From: Polynucleobacter parvulilacunae
GTDB lineage: Bacteria; Pseudomonadota; Gammaproteobacteria; Burkholderiales; Burkholderiaceae
DNA: 64,000 nucleotides
Assembly (NCBI RefSeq): GCF_018881715.1
Contig: NZ_JACVPW010000002.1
Span: forward strand, 1 to 64,000
Reading direction: 5' to 3'
Under the pieces are notes generated by a model. It worked only from the letters and a program-made list of their open reading frames with translations, was not told the origin of the DNA and did no database searches. Within the stretch, counting starts at the first letter, position 1. Each line of letters starts with the position of its first letter. A program made the position numbers and the translations under genes. Shown piece after piece: positions 18,412 to 27,655 of this stretch.

Positions 18412-19527
18412 ATGAGCTCACCTATTGCCTTTGATTACCCCCAGCAAAATGCTGCTGGCGCCACCTGTACCGCCCAAGCTTGGGCCAAAACCCCTCCCCA
18501 ACTTCATGATTCCGAGAAGGCCGCCGTCATTGCTCGCATTAAACAATTATTGGTTGAGAAAGATGCTGCTTTAGTCGCCCACTACTATGTTGACGGTGAC
18601 ATTCAGGATTTGGCGATGGAGACCGGTGGGTACGTTGCTGACTCTTTGGAGATGGCGCGTTTTGGTAAAGATCATTCCGCAAAAAATCTGATTGTTGCTG
18701 GCGTGCGCTTCATGGGTGAGTCGGCAAAAATACTTAGCCCTGAAAAACGCGTGTTCATGCCCGACCTCGATGCAACCTGCTCACTTGATCTTGGTTGCGA
18801 TGCTGGGGACTTTGCTGCCTTTAGAGCTGCACATCCTGATCGCGTTGTCGTGGTCTATGCAAATACCAGCGCTGCAGTCAAAGCTCAAGCCGATTGGATG
18901 GTAACGAGCTCTTGTGCTCTAGCGATCGTGCATCAACTCAAAGTTGAAGGTAAAAAAATCTTGTGGGCACCCGATCGTCATTTGGGTCGCTACATTCAAG
19001 AGCAAACTGGCGCAGATATGTTGCTATGGAATGGTGCTTGCATAGTTCATGATGAATTTAAAGCTGTGGAGCTTGAACTTTTGAAAGCCGCCCACCCTAA
19101 TGCCATGATCTTGGTTCATCCAGAGTCACCGCAAGCAGTCGTTGACCTTGCAGACGTTGTGGGCTCTACCTCCGCCATGATTAAGGCCGTGGTTGAAGGC
19201 GCCGCTACTGAGTACATTGTTGCTACTGATAACGGCATCTTGCATCGCATGCGTCAGCTAGCCCCCAATAAGAAGCTGATTGAAGCGCCAACTGCTGGCA
19301 ATAGTGCAACCTGCAAGAGTTGTGCCCACTGCCCATGGATGGCCATGAATGGCTTACAAGGAATTTTGAATTGCCTAGAAAACGAATCTGGTGAAATCTT
19401 CATCGAAGAACCTATTCGTGTTCAAGCATTGGGTTGTATAGAGCGCATGCTCGACTTCACCAAAAACCATCCTGACCTTTTAGCTAAAGCGCAGCATGGC
19501 TTTGTAAAAAATATTGGCGCCGCTTAA
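18412..19527 (+). CDS. nadA: quinolinate synthase NadA
   Basis: Condenses iminoaspartate with dihydroxyacetone phosphate to quinolinate in de novo NAD synthesis, using a [4Fe-4S] cluster. The 371 residues from ATG 18412 match the family. Likely cluster ligands are C123 (in [10 protein letters not shown]), C210 (in WNGACIVH) and one of C301/C304/C307 (CKSCAHC). A TTG at 18370 would add 14 residues that do not look conserved, so the ATG is preferred. nadC follows after 15 bases, so the two are probably one operon. nadB, which makes the substrate, lies 3 kb away on the other strand. Confidence 0.97.
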   Translation: MSSPIAFDYPQQNAAGATCTAQAWAKTPPQLHDSEKAAVIARIKQLLVEKDAALVAHYYVDGDIQDLAMETGGYVADSLEMARFGKDHSAKNLIVAGVRFMGESAKILSPEKRVFMPDLDATCSLDLGCDAGDFAAFRAAHPDRVVVVYANTSAAVKAQADWMVTSSCALAIVHQLKVEGKKILWAPDRHLGRYIQEQTGADMLLWNGACIVHDEFKAVELELLKAAHPNAMILVHPESPQAVVDLADVVGSTSAMIKAVVEGAATEYIVATDNGILHRMRQLAPNKKLIEAPTAGNSATCKSCAHCPWMAMNGLQGILNCLENESGEIFIEEPIRVQALGCIERMLDFTKNHPDLLAKAQHGFVKNIGAA

Positions 19528-19542
19528 TTTTTATATTTATAT

Positions 19543-20397
19543 ATGTTTGAATACAACGAAACCTTAGAACAAGCTCGCCAACGCAATATTCATGATGCAC
19601 TCATGGAAGATATCGGCACTGGTGATTGGACTGCAAAGCTCGTTCCCAGTAAGCCTGTTAAAGCTCAGTTAATCGTTCGCCAAGAAGCCGTTCTTTGTGG
19701 TGTGGATTGGTTTGAAGGCACACTCAAGAAGCTTGATCCCAACTCCAAAGTAGCTTGGCATTACCTAGAGGGCGACATGATGAAACCCGATACCAAGGTT
19801 TGCGATATTGAAGCTGACTCACAAGCCCTGCTCTCTGCTGAACGTACTTGTATTAATTTCCTACAAACGCTTTCTTGGACAGCTAGCATTACACGTCAGC
19901 ACGTTGATGCAATTGCAGGTGCTAGCCCGAATCCAAAGGGCTGCGCGGTATTGGATACACGTAAAACCGTTCCTGGATTACGTCAGGCTCAGAAGTATGC
20001 AGTGCTCGTTGGTGGCGGGAAAAATCAACGTTTAGCCCTTTGGCACGGCATTCTCATCAAAGAAAATCATATTGCTGCAGCTGGTAGTGTTACGGCAGCC
20101 CTAAAGAATGCTCAAGCACTTAATGCTGGAGTGGATATTCAGATTGAAGTAGAAAACTTTGCTGAACTTGAAGAAGCTTTAGCTGCGGGTGCGAAAAGTA
20201 TTTTGATTGATAACTTCAACACCGATCAAATGAAGCAGGCTGTTGCCATTACCGCTGGACGTGCTTTGCTGGAAGCCTCTGGTGGCATCAATCTAGACCA
20301 AATGCGCGCCATTGCAAGCACTGGTGTTGACCGCATCTCTCTTGGAAAACTCACCAAGGATGTACATGCGGTTGATTTCTCGATGCGCATTCTTTAG
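19543..20397 (+). CDS. nadC: nicotinate-nucleotide pyrophosphorylase (quinolinate phosphoribosyltransferase)
   Basis: Converts quinolinate and PRPP to nicotinate mononucleotide, CO2 and PPi, the step after NadA. The 284 residues are typical. Family motifs are DTRKTVPGLR with GGGKNQRLAL in the PRPP/quinolinate pocket, then IKENHI, then the barrel-end motif LLEASGGINLDQ with VDRISLGKLTK. It starts 15 bases after nadA. No Shine-Dalgarno is obvious, which fits coupling to nadA. It is followed by a separate toxin-antitoxin unit. Confidence 0.97.
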   Translation: MFEYNETLEQARQRNIHDALMEDIGTGDWTAKLVPSKPVKAQLIVRQEAVLCGVDWFEGTLKKLDPNSKVAWHYLEGDMMKPDTKVCDIEADSQALLSAERTCINFLQTLSWTASITRQHVDAIAGASPNPKGCAVLDTRKTVPGLRQAQKYAVLVGGGKNQRLALWHGILIKENHIAAAGSVTAALKNAQALNAGVDIQIEVENFAELEEALAAGAKSILIDNFNTDQMKQAVAITAGRALLEASGGINLDQMRAIASTGVDRISLGKLTKDVHAVDFSMRIL

Positions 20398-20444
20398 GTT
20401 TATTCAGTAAATTCCCATCTAAATTATAGATTTTCCTACAGACT

Positions 20445-20468
20445 TAATGTATCCTATTGGCTACATTA
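20445..20468 (+). promoter_or_regulatory. palindromic operator-like site before the toxin gene
   Basis: TAATGTA (20445-20451) and TACATTA (20462-20468) form a perfect 7-base inverted repeat. Inside it, CC-TATT-GG extends the symmetry after one mismatch. It ends four bases before the toxin ATG (20473), the usual place for an autoregulatory site bound by a toxin-antitoxin complex. The binding protein is inferred to be the adjacent HTH antitoxin. Confidence 0.55.
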
Positions 20469-20472
20469 ATGC

Positions 20473-20763
20473 ATGCATGAAATAAGGAAAACTGAAGAAT
20501 TCAAGGTCTGGTTGGACTCCCTAAAAGATTTGATAGGGAGAGCAAAAATTCAAGCCAGAATTAAACGTTTAGCTGAAGGCAATCAGGGAAATACAAAGTC
20601 TGTTGGCAGCAAAGTCTTTGAGATGAAGGTTGATTTTGGACCCGGCTACAGGATTTATTACGCAAAACAAGAGAATACGGTTTACCTTCTCCTTATCGGC
20701 GGTAGCAAAAGAACTCAGAACAAGGATATTCAGATAGCAAAATATTTAGCTAAAAACATATAG
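20473..20763 (+). CDS. RelE/HigB-superfamily toxin (phage Gp49-like addiction-module killer)
   Basis: A 96-residue basic protein resembling the addiction-module killer family, whose members cleave mRNA, often at the ribosome. Diagnostic segments are the N-terminal helix region TEEFKVWLDSLKD, then ARIKRLAEGNQGNTKSVG, VFEMKVDFGPGYRIYYAK, and the C-terminal LLIGGSKRTQNKDIQIA, with the basic and aromatic residues expected at the active site. The toxin precedes the antitoxin, as in HigBA-like modules, and its stop codon overlaps the next start. A palindrome sits directly upstream. Activity is not shown by the sequence. Confidence 0.88.
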   Translation: MHEIRKTEEFKVWLDSLKDLIGRAKIQARIKRLAEGNQGNTKSVGSKVFEMKVDFGPGYRIYYAKQENTVYLLLIGGSKRTQNKDIQIAKYLAKNI

Positions 20764-21080
20764 TGAATGAGATGAAAAAAACAATTACCAGCCCATATGA
20801 TGTAGCAGAACATTTGCGTACTCCCAAAGAAATGGCTCTCTATCTTCAGGCATGCATTGAGGAATCTAACGGAGATGCAGCGTTTATTGCAAAGGCCCTT
20901 GGTGACATAGCGCGTGCAAAAGGAATGGCTCAAGTCGCCAAGGAATCAGGGCTCTCAAGGGAAAGCCTATATAAAGCATTGTCTGGCGATCGAATCCCGG
21001 GCTTTGATACCGTACTAAAGGTTCTTACAGCCCTTGGCCTTAGCCTGCACACAAAACCAATTAGTAAAGCTCGCGCTTAA
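20763..21080 (+). CDS. HTH antitoxin of the addiction module (HigA-like)
   Basis: A 105-residue partner of the preceding toxin. The N-terminal part (TSPYDVAEHLRTPKEMALYL) matches the antidote family. Residues about 60-95 form an Xre-like helix-turn-helix (GMAQVAKESGLSRESLYKAL, then FDTVLKVLTALGLSL). The GTG at 20763 overlaps the toxin TAG; an ATG at 20772 in the same frame is an equally plausible start and removes only three residues. It probably binds the palindrome at 20445-20468 and represses the pair. It converges on the TAXI gene with six bases between stops. Confidence 0.88.
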   Translation: MNEMKKTITSPYDVAEHLRTPKEMALYLQACIEESNGDAAFIAKALGDIARAKGMAQVAKESGLSRESLYKALSGDRIPGFDTVLKVLTALGLSLHTKPISKARA

Positions 21081-21086
21081 CTTACC

Positions 21087-22466
21087 TTACCCTTCCCTAC
21101 CCTTATAAATGATCTGCTTCTCCAGCGCATTACGAATAAACTCAATATTGCTTCGCAGGCTATAGCATTCAGCAGTGGCTAGCTTTGCTGCTTTTGATCT
21201 GAGTATTCTGCGCTCCATCTCATTGAGCACCTCAATATATTCACTGCGACGATTAGGGTCAAAGGTTTGAATCGTGTTCTGCTCAAATTTATCCAACTCT
21301 TTATAAATCGAGTTAATTTGCTTCTTAGCCAGGTTGGTTCTATATGTTGGAATTGACTTAATAATCGGATAAGCAAAAGCAGCAAAGGGAAGCAAGAGGA
21401 AGAACATGCGCTCCAAGAACTCGGCGAGCCAAAATGGCAAATACTTCATTAATGTCGGAGTGCCTTTTTCATAGAAGAACTTTGCCTCATCACTCAATGG
21501 CGCTTCAGTATTCATATAGGCCGGAAACTCTCCCGCCTTAGAAAAATAGGATTTGTTACCGTTAATTTCTCGGGCAGCCTCGAGGAATAAAACTTGGATT
21601 GCTGGGTGGAGGCGGTTATCAATCAAAAGATTGGTTGTAGTCGAAATCAACTGTATAGGGTGATCAGGAATATTTTTCCCAAGATCAAAGCCACCCATGG
21701 GTGCAGATACTTCCTCAAAATAGGGCAATAACCGAGTGTAGGCATCTGCGCGCGTAAACGAAGTCAATTTAATGCCAGGATTTCTAATCAGCTTTTGCAC
21801 ATTTGGTGAATCAAAACCATCCACCAAAATAACGGCATCGATTTCGCCACGCACTAAGGCATCAACACCTTCAGCATTGCCAAGTCCGAGTAGATTAGGG
21901 GCATCACCATTCAAGCCATTGAGTTTGAAAATATTCAGGGCCTGAGTACGCGTTCCACTCCCTACCGGGCCAATATTTATTCTCAGTTTGGCAATATCTC
22001 TATCAGATACGTGAATGCTTTCATTGAAGGCATTCTTGCGATAGAACATCCATACCGGCTCATAGTCAACACTGCCAAGGGATTCCACGCCAGAGAGATT
22101 GTCTACTGCAATCATTCCACCCTGAACAAGGGCCGCTTGGATTGGATCCTTGCGATCAATTAAATGCTGTAGATTTTCTTTTGAACCATGGGTCTCTACC
22201 AGTTCGAGCTTAATTCCTTTTTTCTCAAAATAGGTCTTATATTGTTCACCCAAGACTTTGTAGGAGCCACCGGTACCGGTTGCCATTAATACTTTGTTCG
22301 GTGGCGCAGGCTTTGCAAACCAAATCAGAATAGATAGCGCAAGAATTAATAGGAAAACAAGTGGCCAGACTTCTCTTAAGGCACTAAACCAATTCTTGAT
22401 TTCATCTGCTGCCGTTTGGTAAACAGCAGAGATATGTTCGCTGACTTCTTCTTTAAAACTGGCCAT
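21087..22466 (-). CDS. membrane-anchored TAXI-family TRAP solute-binding protein
   Basis: A 459-residue protein with a TAXI-type periplasmic binding domain (about 55-330: MATGTGGSYKVLGEQYKTYF, NLSGVESLGSVDYEPVWMFY, LRINIGPVGSGTRTQALNIF). Ordinary TAXI receptors are soluble and about 320 residues. This one has an N-terminal membrane segment (about 33-50, LVFLLILALSILIWFA), a second one (about 348-368, ERMFFLLLPFAAFAYPII) and a C-terminal charged, coiled-coil-like tail (about 380-450). No TRAP permease gene is nearby. It may be a tethered receptor for a permease encoded elsewhere or have a sensing role, which is inference. It is convergent with the toxin-antitoxin pair and downstream of nadB on the same strand. 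Confidence 0.85.
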   Translation of the reverse strand: MASFKEEVSEHISAVYQTAADEIKNWFSALREVWPLVFLLILALSILIWFAKPAPPNKVLMATGTGGSYKVLGEQYKTYFEKKGIKLELVETHGSKENLQHLIDRKDPIQAALVQGGMIAVDNLSGVESLGSVDYEPVWMFYRKNAFNESIHVSDRDIAKLRINIGPVGSGTRTQALNIFKLNGLNGDAPNLLGLGNAEGVDALVRGEIDAVILVDGFDSPNVQKLIRNPGIKLTSFTRADAYTRLLPYFEEVSAPMGGFDLGKNIPDHPIQLISTTTNLLIDNRLHPAIQVLFLEAAREINGNKSYFSKAGEFPAYMNTEAPLSDEAKFFYEKGTPTLMKYLPFWLAEFLERMFFLLLPFAAFAYPIIKSIPTYRTNLAKKQINSIYKELDKFEQNTIQTFDPNRRSEYIEVLNEMERRILRSKAAKLATAECYSLRSNIEFIRNALEKQIIYKGREG

Positions 22467-22528
22467 GTCATTCCTCGTGATATTGAGCTAGCTTATCACC
22501 AAAAAACGGGCTTTATAGCTTTCAAGAC

Positions 22529-24187
22529 CTAGGAGGTGGAATCCGTCTCAGCACCCTCTGCTTGAGGAGTCAGGATGGTTGGGTAAGAGACAGCCCAAGT
22601 GCCGGGGTAGTCACGGCTGTAATGGAGACCACGGCTTTCTCTGCGCATCAAGGCTGAGCGCACGATGAGCTCTGCGCACTCCAAGAGGTTTCTGAGTTCA
22701 ATTAAATCGCGCGTTACTTTGAAGTTGGCGTAATACTCTTGCACCTCATAGCGCAACAGCTTAATGCGATGTAGGGCCCGCTCAAGACGACGATTGGTTC
22801 TCACAATACCTACGTAGTTCCACATGAGTGAACGCAGCTCATCCCAGTTATGGGCAATAACGACTTGTTCATCGGCATCTTCAACTTGACTCTCATCCCA
22901 TAAAGGAAGAGCAGGCATCACTGGGGTCTTGAGATTGGATATGTCTTCTGCTGCTGCCTTACCAATGACTACGCACTCTAATAATGAGTTGCTTGCCAAA
23001 CGATTGGCGCCATGAAGACCGGTATAGGTTGCTTCGCCAACTGCGTAGAGGCCAGGCAAATCCGTGCGGCCTTTAAGGTCTGTCACAACGCCACCACAGG
23101 TGTAATGCGCAGCAGGCACCACCGGAATAGGCTCCTTGGTGATATCTAAACCGAGACTCATGCAACGCGCATAGATCATCGGGAAATGCTCTTTGATAAA
23201 TGCTTCGCCTAAATGTGTGGCATCTAGATGGACATAGTCCAAGCCGTGCTTCTTCATTTCAAAGTCGATGGCCCTAGCAACAATGTCACGTGGAGCTAAT
23301 TCATTGCGGTCATCATGCTCAGGCATAAAACGCGTGCCATCAGGCAACTTCAGCAAACCGCCCTCTCCTCGCATCGCTTCTGTAATCAGGAAGGTACGGT
23401 CGCTCGGGTGATACAAGCATGTTGGGTGAAATTGAATAAATTCCATATTGCCCACGCGGCAACCTGCACGCCAAGCCATGGCAATACCATCGCCGGTAGC
23501 GGTATCAGGATTGCTGGTATAGCGGTAAACCTTACCAACGCCGCCAGTAGCTAATACCACTGACTTTGCTTCGATGGTTTCTACACGGTTGTTTTTAATG
23601 TCGAGTGCATACACCCCATAACAACGATTAGGTTTAGTTCGTTGAGTCTTAGCGTCTAGTTGGCGATTGGTGATGAGATCGAGCGCAATCCAATGCTCCA
23701 AGATCTGAATATTTTTATGGGCTCTTGCTTTATCAAGCAGCACTTCATGAATAGCTTTACCCGTGGCATCGGCAGCATGTGCGATACGGCGATGACTATG
23801 TCCGCCCTCACGCGTTAAGTGCAAACCCATTGGGCCAGATTTATCTTCTGTAAATGGAACGCCCTGCTCTACCAACCAACGAATTGCATCAGCACTTTCT
23901 TCAGCGATATAGCGTGCAGTCGATTCCACCACGAGACCGGCACCCGCGTCCAAAGTATCGGCCACATGTGAATCAATACTGTCATGCTCTTTGTCGACAA
24001 CGCCAACAATGCCTCCTTGAGCCCAAGCTGTAGCAGCTTCACCTAAGCCCCGTTTAGCCATCAAAATCACTGGCTGAGATTCAGCCATATGCAAGGCAAC
24101 GGTTAAACCAGCTAATCCGGCCCCAATAATGAGGACAGGAAGTTCAGCTTTTGCAGTGGTGTTTGCGGAGGGTTTGGAACTGGCCAT
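22529..24187 (-). CDS. nadB: L-aspartate oxidase
   Basis: FAD enzyme oxidising L-aspartate to iminoaspartate, the substrate of NadA. The 552 residues are of family length. The FAD-binding Rossmann motif is VLIIGAGLAGLTVAL (residues about 18-32). Catalytic-domain signatures are TAWAQGGI, HTREGGHSHRR-like LTREGGHSHRRI, VLATGGVGKVY, FIQFHPTCLY, PAAHYTCGGV and YAVGEATYTGLHGANRLASN. The C-terminal helical domain contains the YSRDYP segment. The gene opposes nadA-nadC. A TAGAAT box on minus (24202-24197) lies ten bases before the ATG and may be its -10. Confidence 0.97.
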   Translation of the reverse strand: MASSKPSANTTAKAELPVLIIGAGLAGLTVALHMAESQPVILMAKRGLGEAATAWAQGGIVGVVDKEHDSIDSHVADTLDAGAGLVVESTARYIAEESADAIRWLVEQGVPFTEDKSGPMGLHLTREGGHSHRRIAHAADATGKAIHEVLLDKARAHKNIQILEHWIALDLITNRQLDAKTQRTKPNRCYGVYALDIKNNRVETIEAKSVVLATGGVGKVYRYTSNPDTATGDGIAMAWRAGCRVGNMEFIQFHPTCLYHPSDRTFLITEAMRGEGGLLKLPDGTRFMPEHDDRNELAPRDIVARAIDFEMKKHGLDYVHLDATHLGEAFIKEHFPMIYARCMSLGLDITKEPIPVVPAAHYTCGGVVTDLKGRTDLPGLYAVGEATYTGLHGANRLASNSLLECVVIGKAAAEDISNLKTPVMPALPLWDESQVEDADEQVVIAHNWDELRSLMWNYVGIVRTNRRLERALHRIKLLRYEVQEYYANFKVTRDLIELRNLLECAELIVRSALMRRESRGLHYSRDYPGTWAVSYPTILTPQAEGAETDSTS

Positions 24188-24307
24188 AGAAGGAACATTC
24201 TAAAGGGCATTAGGAATCTTGTTCTCACACGACTTTACATGAGTCCATAGCAACCAAAAAAACTGCGAAGATATCAAGCAAAACGAGGTGCAAATATGCC
24301 TAAAACG

Positions 24308-24616
24308 CTACCAAACCTCTTTACCCATGGGCTTCATCTCCAGCCATGCATCATCCTCTTTCGAGCGCTTTTCCCCTGGATTCCAATTAGCCAGCAATTC
24401 TTCTAACTTATATTGAGGCTGCTTTGCTGGCCTTGGCTCTGAAAGTGATGCCAATGAGTCAGCAATGAAGGGTGTAGGTAAGTCGGGATTATCAATCACT
24501 CCCCGCCCTAACTTTACCCAAAATTCAATTTGGGCCGCAATAGTTCGGTGTTCTTTTCTAGCCTCAACCTTTGCTGCCTCATATAAATCATCATTAATTT
24601 TGACTGATCTGCTCAT
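24308..24616 (-). CDS. orphan antitoxin, ParD-like N-terminus with MazE-like tail
   Basis: A 102-residue protein. The N-terminus (MSRSVKINDDLYEAAKVEAR, then RTIAAQIEFWVKLGR) matches ribbon-helix-helix ParD-like antitoxins. The C-terminus (YKLEELLANWNPGEKRSKED, then PMGKEVW) strongly recalls the toxin-binding tail of MazE/PemI proteins, which end in GREVW-like residues. GGGGGA precedes the ATG. No toxin gene is present: the 120 bases downstream to nadB hold no recognisable MazF or ParE. It may be a remnant or act in trans. Confidence 0.8.
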   Translation of the reverse strand: MSRSVKINDDLYEAAKVEARKEHRTIAAQIEFWVKLGRGVIDNPDLPTPFIADSLASLSEPRPAKQPQYKLEELLANWNPGEKRSKEDDAWLEMKPMGKEVW

Positions 24617-24676
24617 GATTTCCCCCGTAAAGCCTTTTTACTACAAAAGCAGTACTGCTGAAAACAAGGTCTTTCA

Positions 24677-24703
24677 ACAAAAAAGCTCCCATCTGGGAGC
24701 CAT
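24677..24703 (-). terminator. Rho-independent terminator of the fds operon
   Basis: Perfect stem GCTCCC (24685-24690) and GGGAGC (24695-24700) with loop ATCT. On the minus strand it is followed by TTTTTTGTT. It lies about 25 bases after the fdsA stop. Confidence 0.88.
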
Positions 24704-24725
24704 TTTGTGAATTGCCAAATCCTAA

Positions 24726-27620
24726 TTAAACGTTAGACATTGCCTTTGATCCACCTGGGGCATTCGTACCATATCCCATGATCTTGGCCACTTCACCGCC
24801 TTTAGCTAGCTTCACAGCGCAATACTTAAATTCTGGAATCTTGCCAAATGGATCTAACGCTGAATTGGTGATCAAGTTAGCCGCAGCCTCATAGTAGGCA
24901 AACGGAATAAAGATTACGCCTCTTGGTGTGCCATCATCCCGTCTCACGTGAATACCAACCTCGCCACGACGTGACTGAACTGTAATGACATCGCCAGCAG
25001 ATACACCTAACTGGGTCATGTCCTCACCGTTCATCGATACAGTAGCCATAGGCTCAATCGCATCCAGCACAGTGGCGCGGCGCGTCATACTGCCGGTATG
25101 CCAGTGCTCTAATTGACGTCCAGTAATCAATACAAATGGGTATTCAGTATCTGGTCGCTCATTTGCCGGAATGATGTCAGCAGGAACGAGTTTTACCTTG
25201 CCATCTGCTGTTGCAAATTGATCATCAAACACGATTGGACGACCTGGATCTTCAGCGGATAAGCATGGATAAGTCACGCTAGATTCTTTTTCTAGTCGCT
25301 CCCAAGTGATGCCGTTGATGGCACCATGCATTGCTTGACGCATCTCGTCATACACCTCAGCAACACCAGCATCTGGACCTTGGTAGCTCCAGTTGAGGCC
25401 CATGCGTTTGGCGATCTCTTGAATAATCCACAAATCGGGTTTCGCATCACCCGGAGGGTTAATCGCTTTCTTACCCATCTGAACCATGCGGTCAGTATTG
25501 CTAGCAGTACCTGCCTTCTCTGGCCAAGCGCTGGCTGGCAAAACAACGTCAGCCAAGAGTGCTGTCTCGGTCATAAAGATATCCTGGACTACGAGGAGAT
25601 CTAAGGCAGCCAAAGCATGACGAGCGTGATTTAAATCAGGATCACTCATCGCAGGGTTTTCACCTTCGACGTACATGCCACGAATCTTATCTGGATCACT
25701 ATCCGGCGCAGTGATCTTATGCATGATCTCTACTACGGTATAGCCAGGCTTCTTATCTAATGGCGTATCCCAGAACTTTTCAAACCAAGCATGTGCTTCT
25801 GGATTGTCAACGCGCTGATAGTTCGGGAACATCATCGGAATCAATCCTGCATCACTGGCACCCTGCACGTTATTCTGACCACGCAATGGATGCAATCCAG
25901 AACCAGGCTTACCAATTTGACCGGTAATACTGACTAATGCGATCAAGCAACGCGCGTTATCTGTGCCATGCACGTGTTGACTAACACCCATGCCCCACAA
26001 AATCATGGCTGACTTGGTGGTTGCAAACTCTCTCGCTACTTCACGCAATGTCTCTGCAGGAATACCGCAGATAGGCGCCATCGCTTCAGGGCTATATCCC
26101 TTGATGTTTTCTTTGAGAGCCTCGAAGTTATTAGAGCGGTCTTTAATAAATTCTTTATCGACCAAACCTTCCTCAATGATTGTGAAGATCATGGCATTGA
26201 GCATCGCCACATCGGTATCCGGCTTGAACTGCATTGTGCGCCAAGCATGTTTACTAATCTCGGTCTTACGAGGATCGCACAACACAATTTTTGCGCCACG
26301 TTTAGCAGCATTCTTGAACCAGGTAGCAGCAACAGGATGATTAGCGGTTGGATTGGATCCAATCAAGAAAATCATGCTTGAGTGCTCAACATCATTCACT
26401 TGGTTGCTTACTGCACCAGAACCAACACCCTCAAGAAGCGCTGCTACAGACGAAGCATGGCAAAGGCGTGTGCAATGGTCTACGTTATTGCTACCAAAAC
26501 CAGTACGAACCAGTTTCTGGAATAAGTAAGCTTCTTCGTTACTGCCCTTTGCAGAGCCAAAGCCAGCCAATACTTTATTGCCGTATTGATCTTTGAGTTT
26601 CTTCAAGCCGCCACCGGCGACTTCTAAAGCCTCTTCCCAAGTCGCTTCACGGAAGATGTCAGACCAATCTTGCTTGCCTTCAAGCATAGACTCATCTTTA
26701 GCAACACCCGCTTTACGAATGAGTGGCTTAGTAAGACGCTGTGGGTTATGGATGTAGTCCATACCAAAACGGCCTTTAACGCAGAGACGATTGTGATTGG
26801 CAGGGCCATCACGACCTTCAACGCTGACGATCTTTTCATCCTTAACGTTATAAGTGATTTGACAACCGACGCCACAGAACGGACAAACAGAATCGACTTT
26901 GCGATCCACTGTCTGTGAACCAATCAAACCTTTAGGCATCAATGCACCAGTTGGGCAAGCCTGTACACATTCGCCACAGGCAACGCAAGTACTGTCACCC
27001 ATTGGATCATTTAAGTCGAATACGATCTCACTATGACCGCCACGCATGGCGTAACCGATCACATCATTAACCTGCTCTTCACGACAAGCGCGTACACAGC
27101 GATTACATTGAATACACGCATCCAAATTCACAGCCATCGCTGGATGTGAAATGTCGCTACTTACCTTCTCACGACGGAGTGCTTTGAGCTCTGGTCGAAC
27201 TGTGACATCCATGCGTGCTGCCCAGGTGCTGAGTTCGCCATGTTGATTTTTTTGCTCTTCTTCCTTGCTGTCTCCAACCCACTTAAAGCCTTCGTCTGGC
27301 ATATCTGATAACAACATTTCCAGAACCAATTTCTGACTTTTTACAGCACGCTCGCTATTAGCCTTAACTTCCATTCCTGGAGTCGCGCTTCTACAGCAAC
27401 TTGGCGCTAATGTACGCTCGCCATTAATTTCGACTACGCATGCACGGCAGTTACCGTCAGGACGGTAACCATCTTTAAAGCATAGATGTGGAATATCAAT
27501 ACCGTGTCGTTTAGCAGCCTTGAGAATCGTTTCGCCTTCGTAGGAAACGATCGTCTTGCCGTCTAGCTTGAACTCAACGGTTTGTAGTTCGAGTTCTTTA
27601 GGATTTGTGGGTGCGTTCAT
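24726..27620 (-). CDS. fdsA: NAD-dependent formate dehydrogenase, molybdenum (alpha) subunit
   Basis: Catalytic subunit of the cytoplasmic soluble formate dehydrogenase that oxidises formate to CO2. The 964 residues are close to known FdsA proteins. An N-terminal [2Fe-2S] domain has C47, C58, C61 and C75/76. A NuoG-like ferredoxin part has C169/172/175/179 and C212/215/218/222. The [4Fe-4S] next to the Mo site has C246/249/253/280. The active site RLCHASSV gives C387-H388, so it is a Cys rather than a Sec enzyme. The C-terminal part binds the bis-MGD cofactor (VLITGRQLEHWHTGSMTRR). GAGAC precedes the ATG. It follows the fused FdsGB gene by 35 bases. No fdsC or fdsD gene follows; a terminator does. 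Confidence 0.96.
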   Translation of the reverse strand: MNAPTNPKELELQTVEFKLDGKTIVSYEGETILKAAKRHGIDIPHLCFKDGYRPDGNCRACVVEINGERTLAPSCCRSATPGMEVKANSERAVKSQKLVLEMLLSDMPDEGFKWVGDSKEEEQKNQHGELSTWAARMDVTVRPELKALRREKVSSDISHPAMAVNLDACIQCNRCVRACREEQVNDVIGYAMRGGHSEIVFDLNDPMGDSTCVACGECVQACPTGALMPKGLIGSQTVDRKVDSVCPFCGVGCQITYNVKDEKIVSVEGRDGPANHNRLCVKGRFGMDYIHNPQRLTKPLIRKAGVAKDESMLEGKQDWSDIFREATWEEALEVAGGGLKKLKDQYGNKVLAGFGSAKGSNEEAYLFQKLVRTGFGSNNVDHCTRLCHASSVAALLEGVGSGAVSNQVNDVEHSSMIFLIGSNPTANHPVAATWFKNAAKRGAKIVLCDPRKTEISKHAWRTMQFKPDTDVAMLNAMIFTIIEEGLVDKEFIKDRSNNFEALKENIKGYSPEAMAPICGIPAETLREVAREFATTKSAMILWGMGVSQHVHGTDNARCLIALVSITGQIGKPGSGLHPLRGQNNVQGASDAGLIPMMFPNYQRVDNPEAHAWFEKFWDTPLDKKPGYTVVEIMHKITAPDSDPDKIRGMYVEGENPAMSDPDLNHARHALAALDLLVVQDIFMTETALLADVVLPASAWPEKAGTASNTDRMVQMGKKAINPPGDAKPDLWIIQEIAKRMGLNWSYQGPDAGVAEVYDEMRQAMHGAINGITWERLEKESSVTYPCLSAEDPGRPIVFDDQFATADGKVKLVPADIIPANERPDTEYPFVLITGRQLEHWHTGSMTRRATVLDAIEPMATVSMNGEDMTQLGVSAGDVITVQSRRGEVGIHVRRDDGTPRGVIFIPFAYYEAAANLITNSALDPFGKIPEFKYCAVKLAKGGEVAKIMGYGTNAPGGSKAMSNV

Positions 27621-27655
27621 GTTTGTCTCGTTATTCCCTATTTTTTATAAGTGGC

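Noticed and set aside
24188..24307. Search for a missing MazF/ParE toxin after the orphan antitoxin
   Set aside because: Only 120 bases are available and no frame resembles a toxin.
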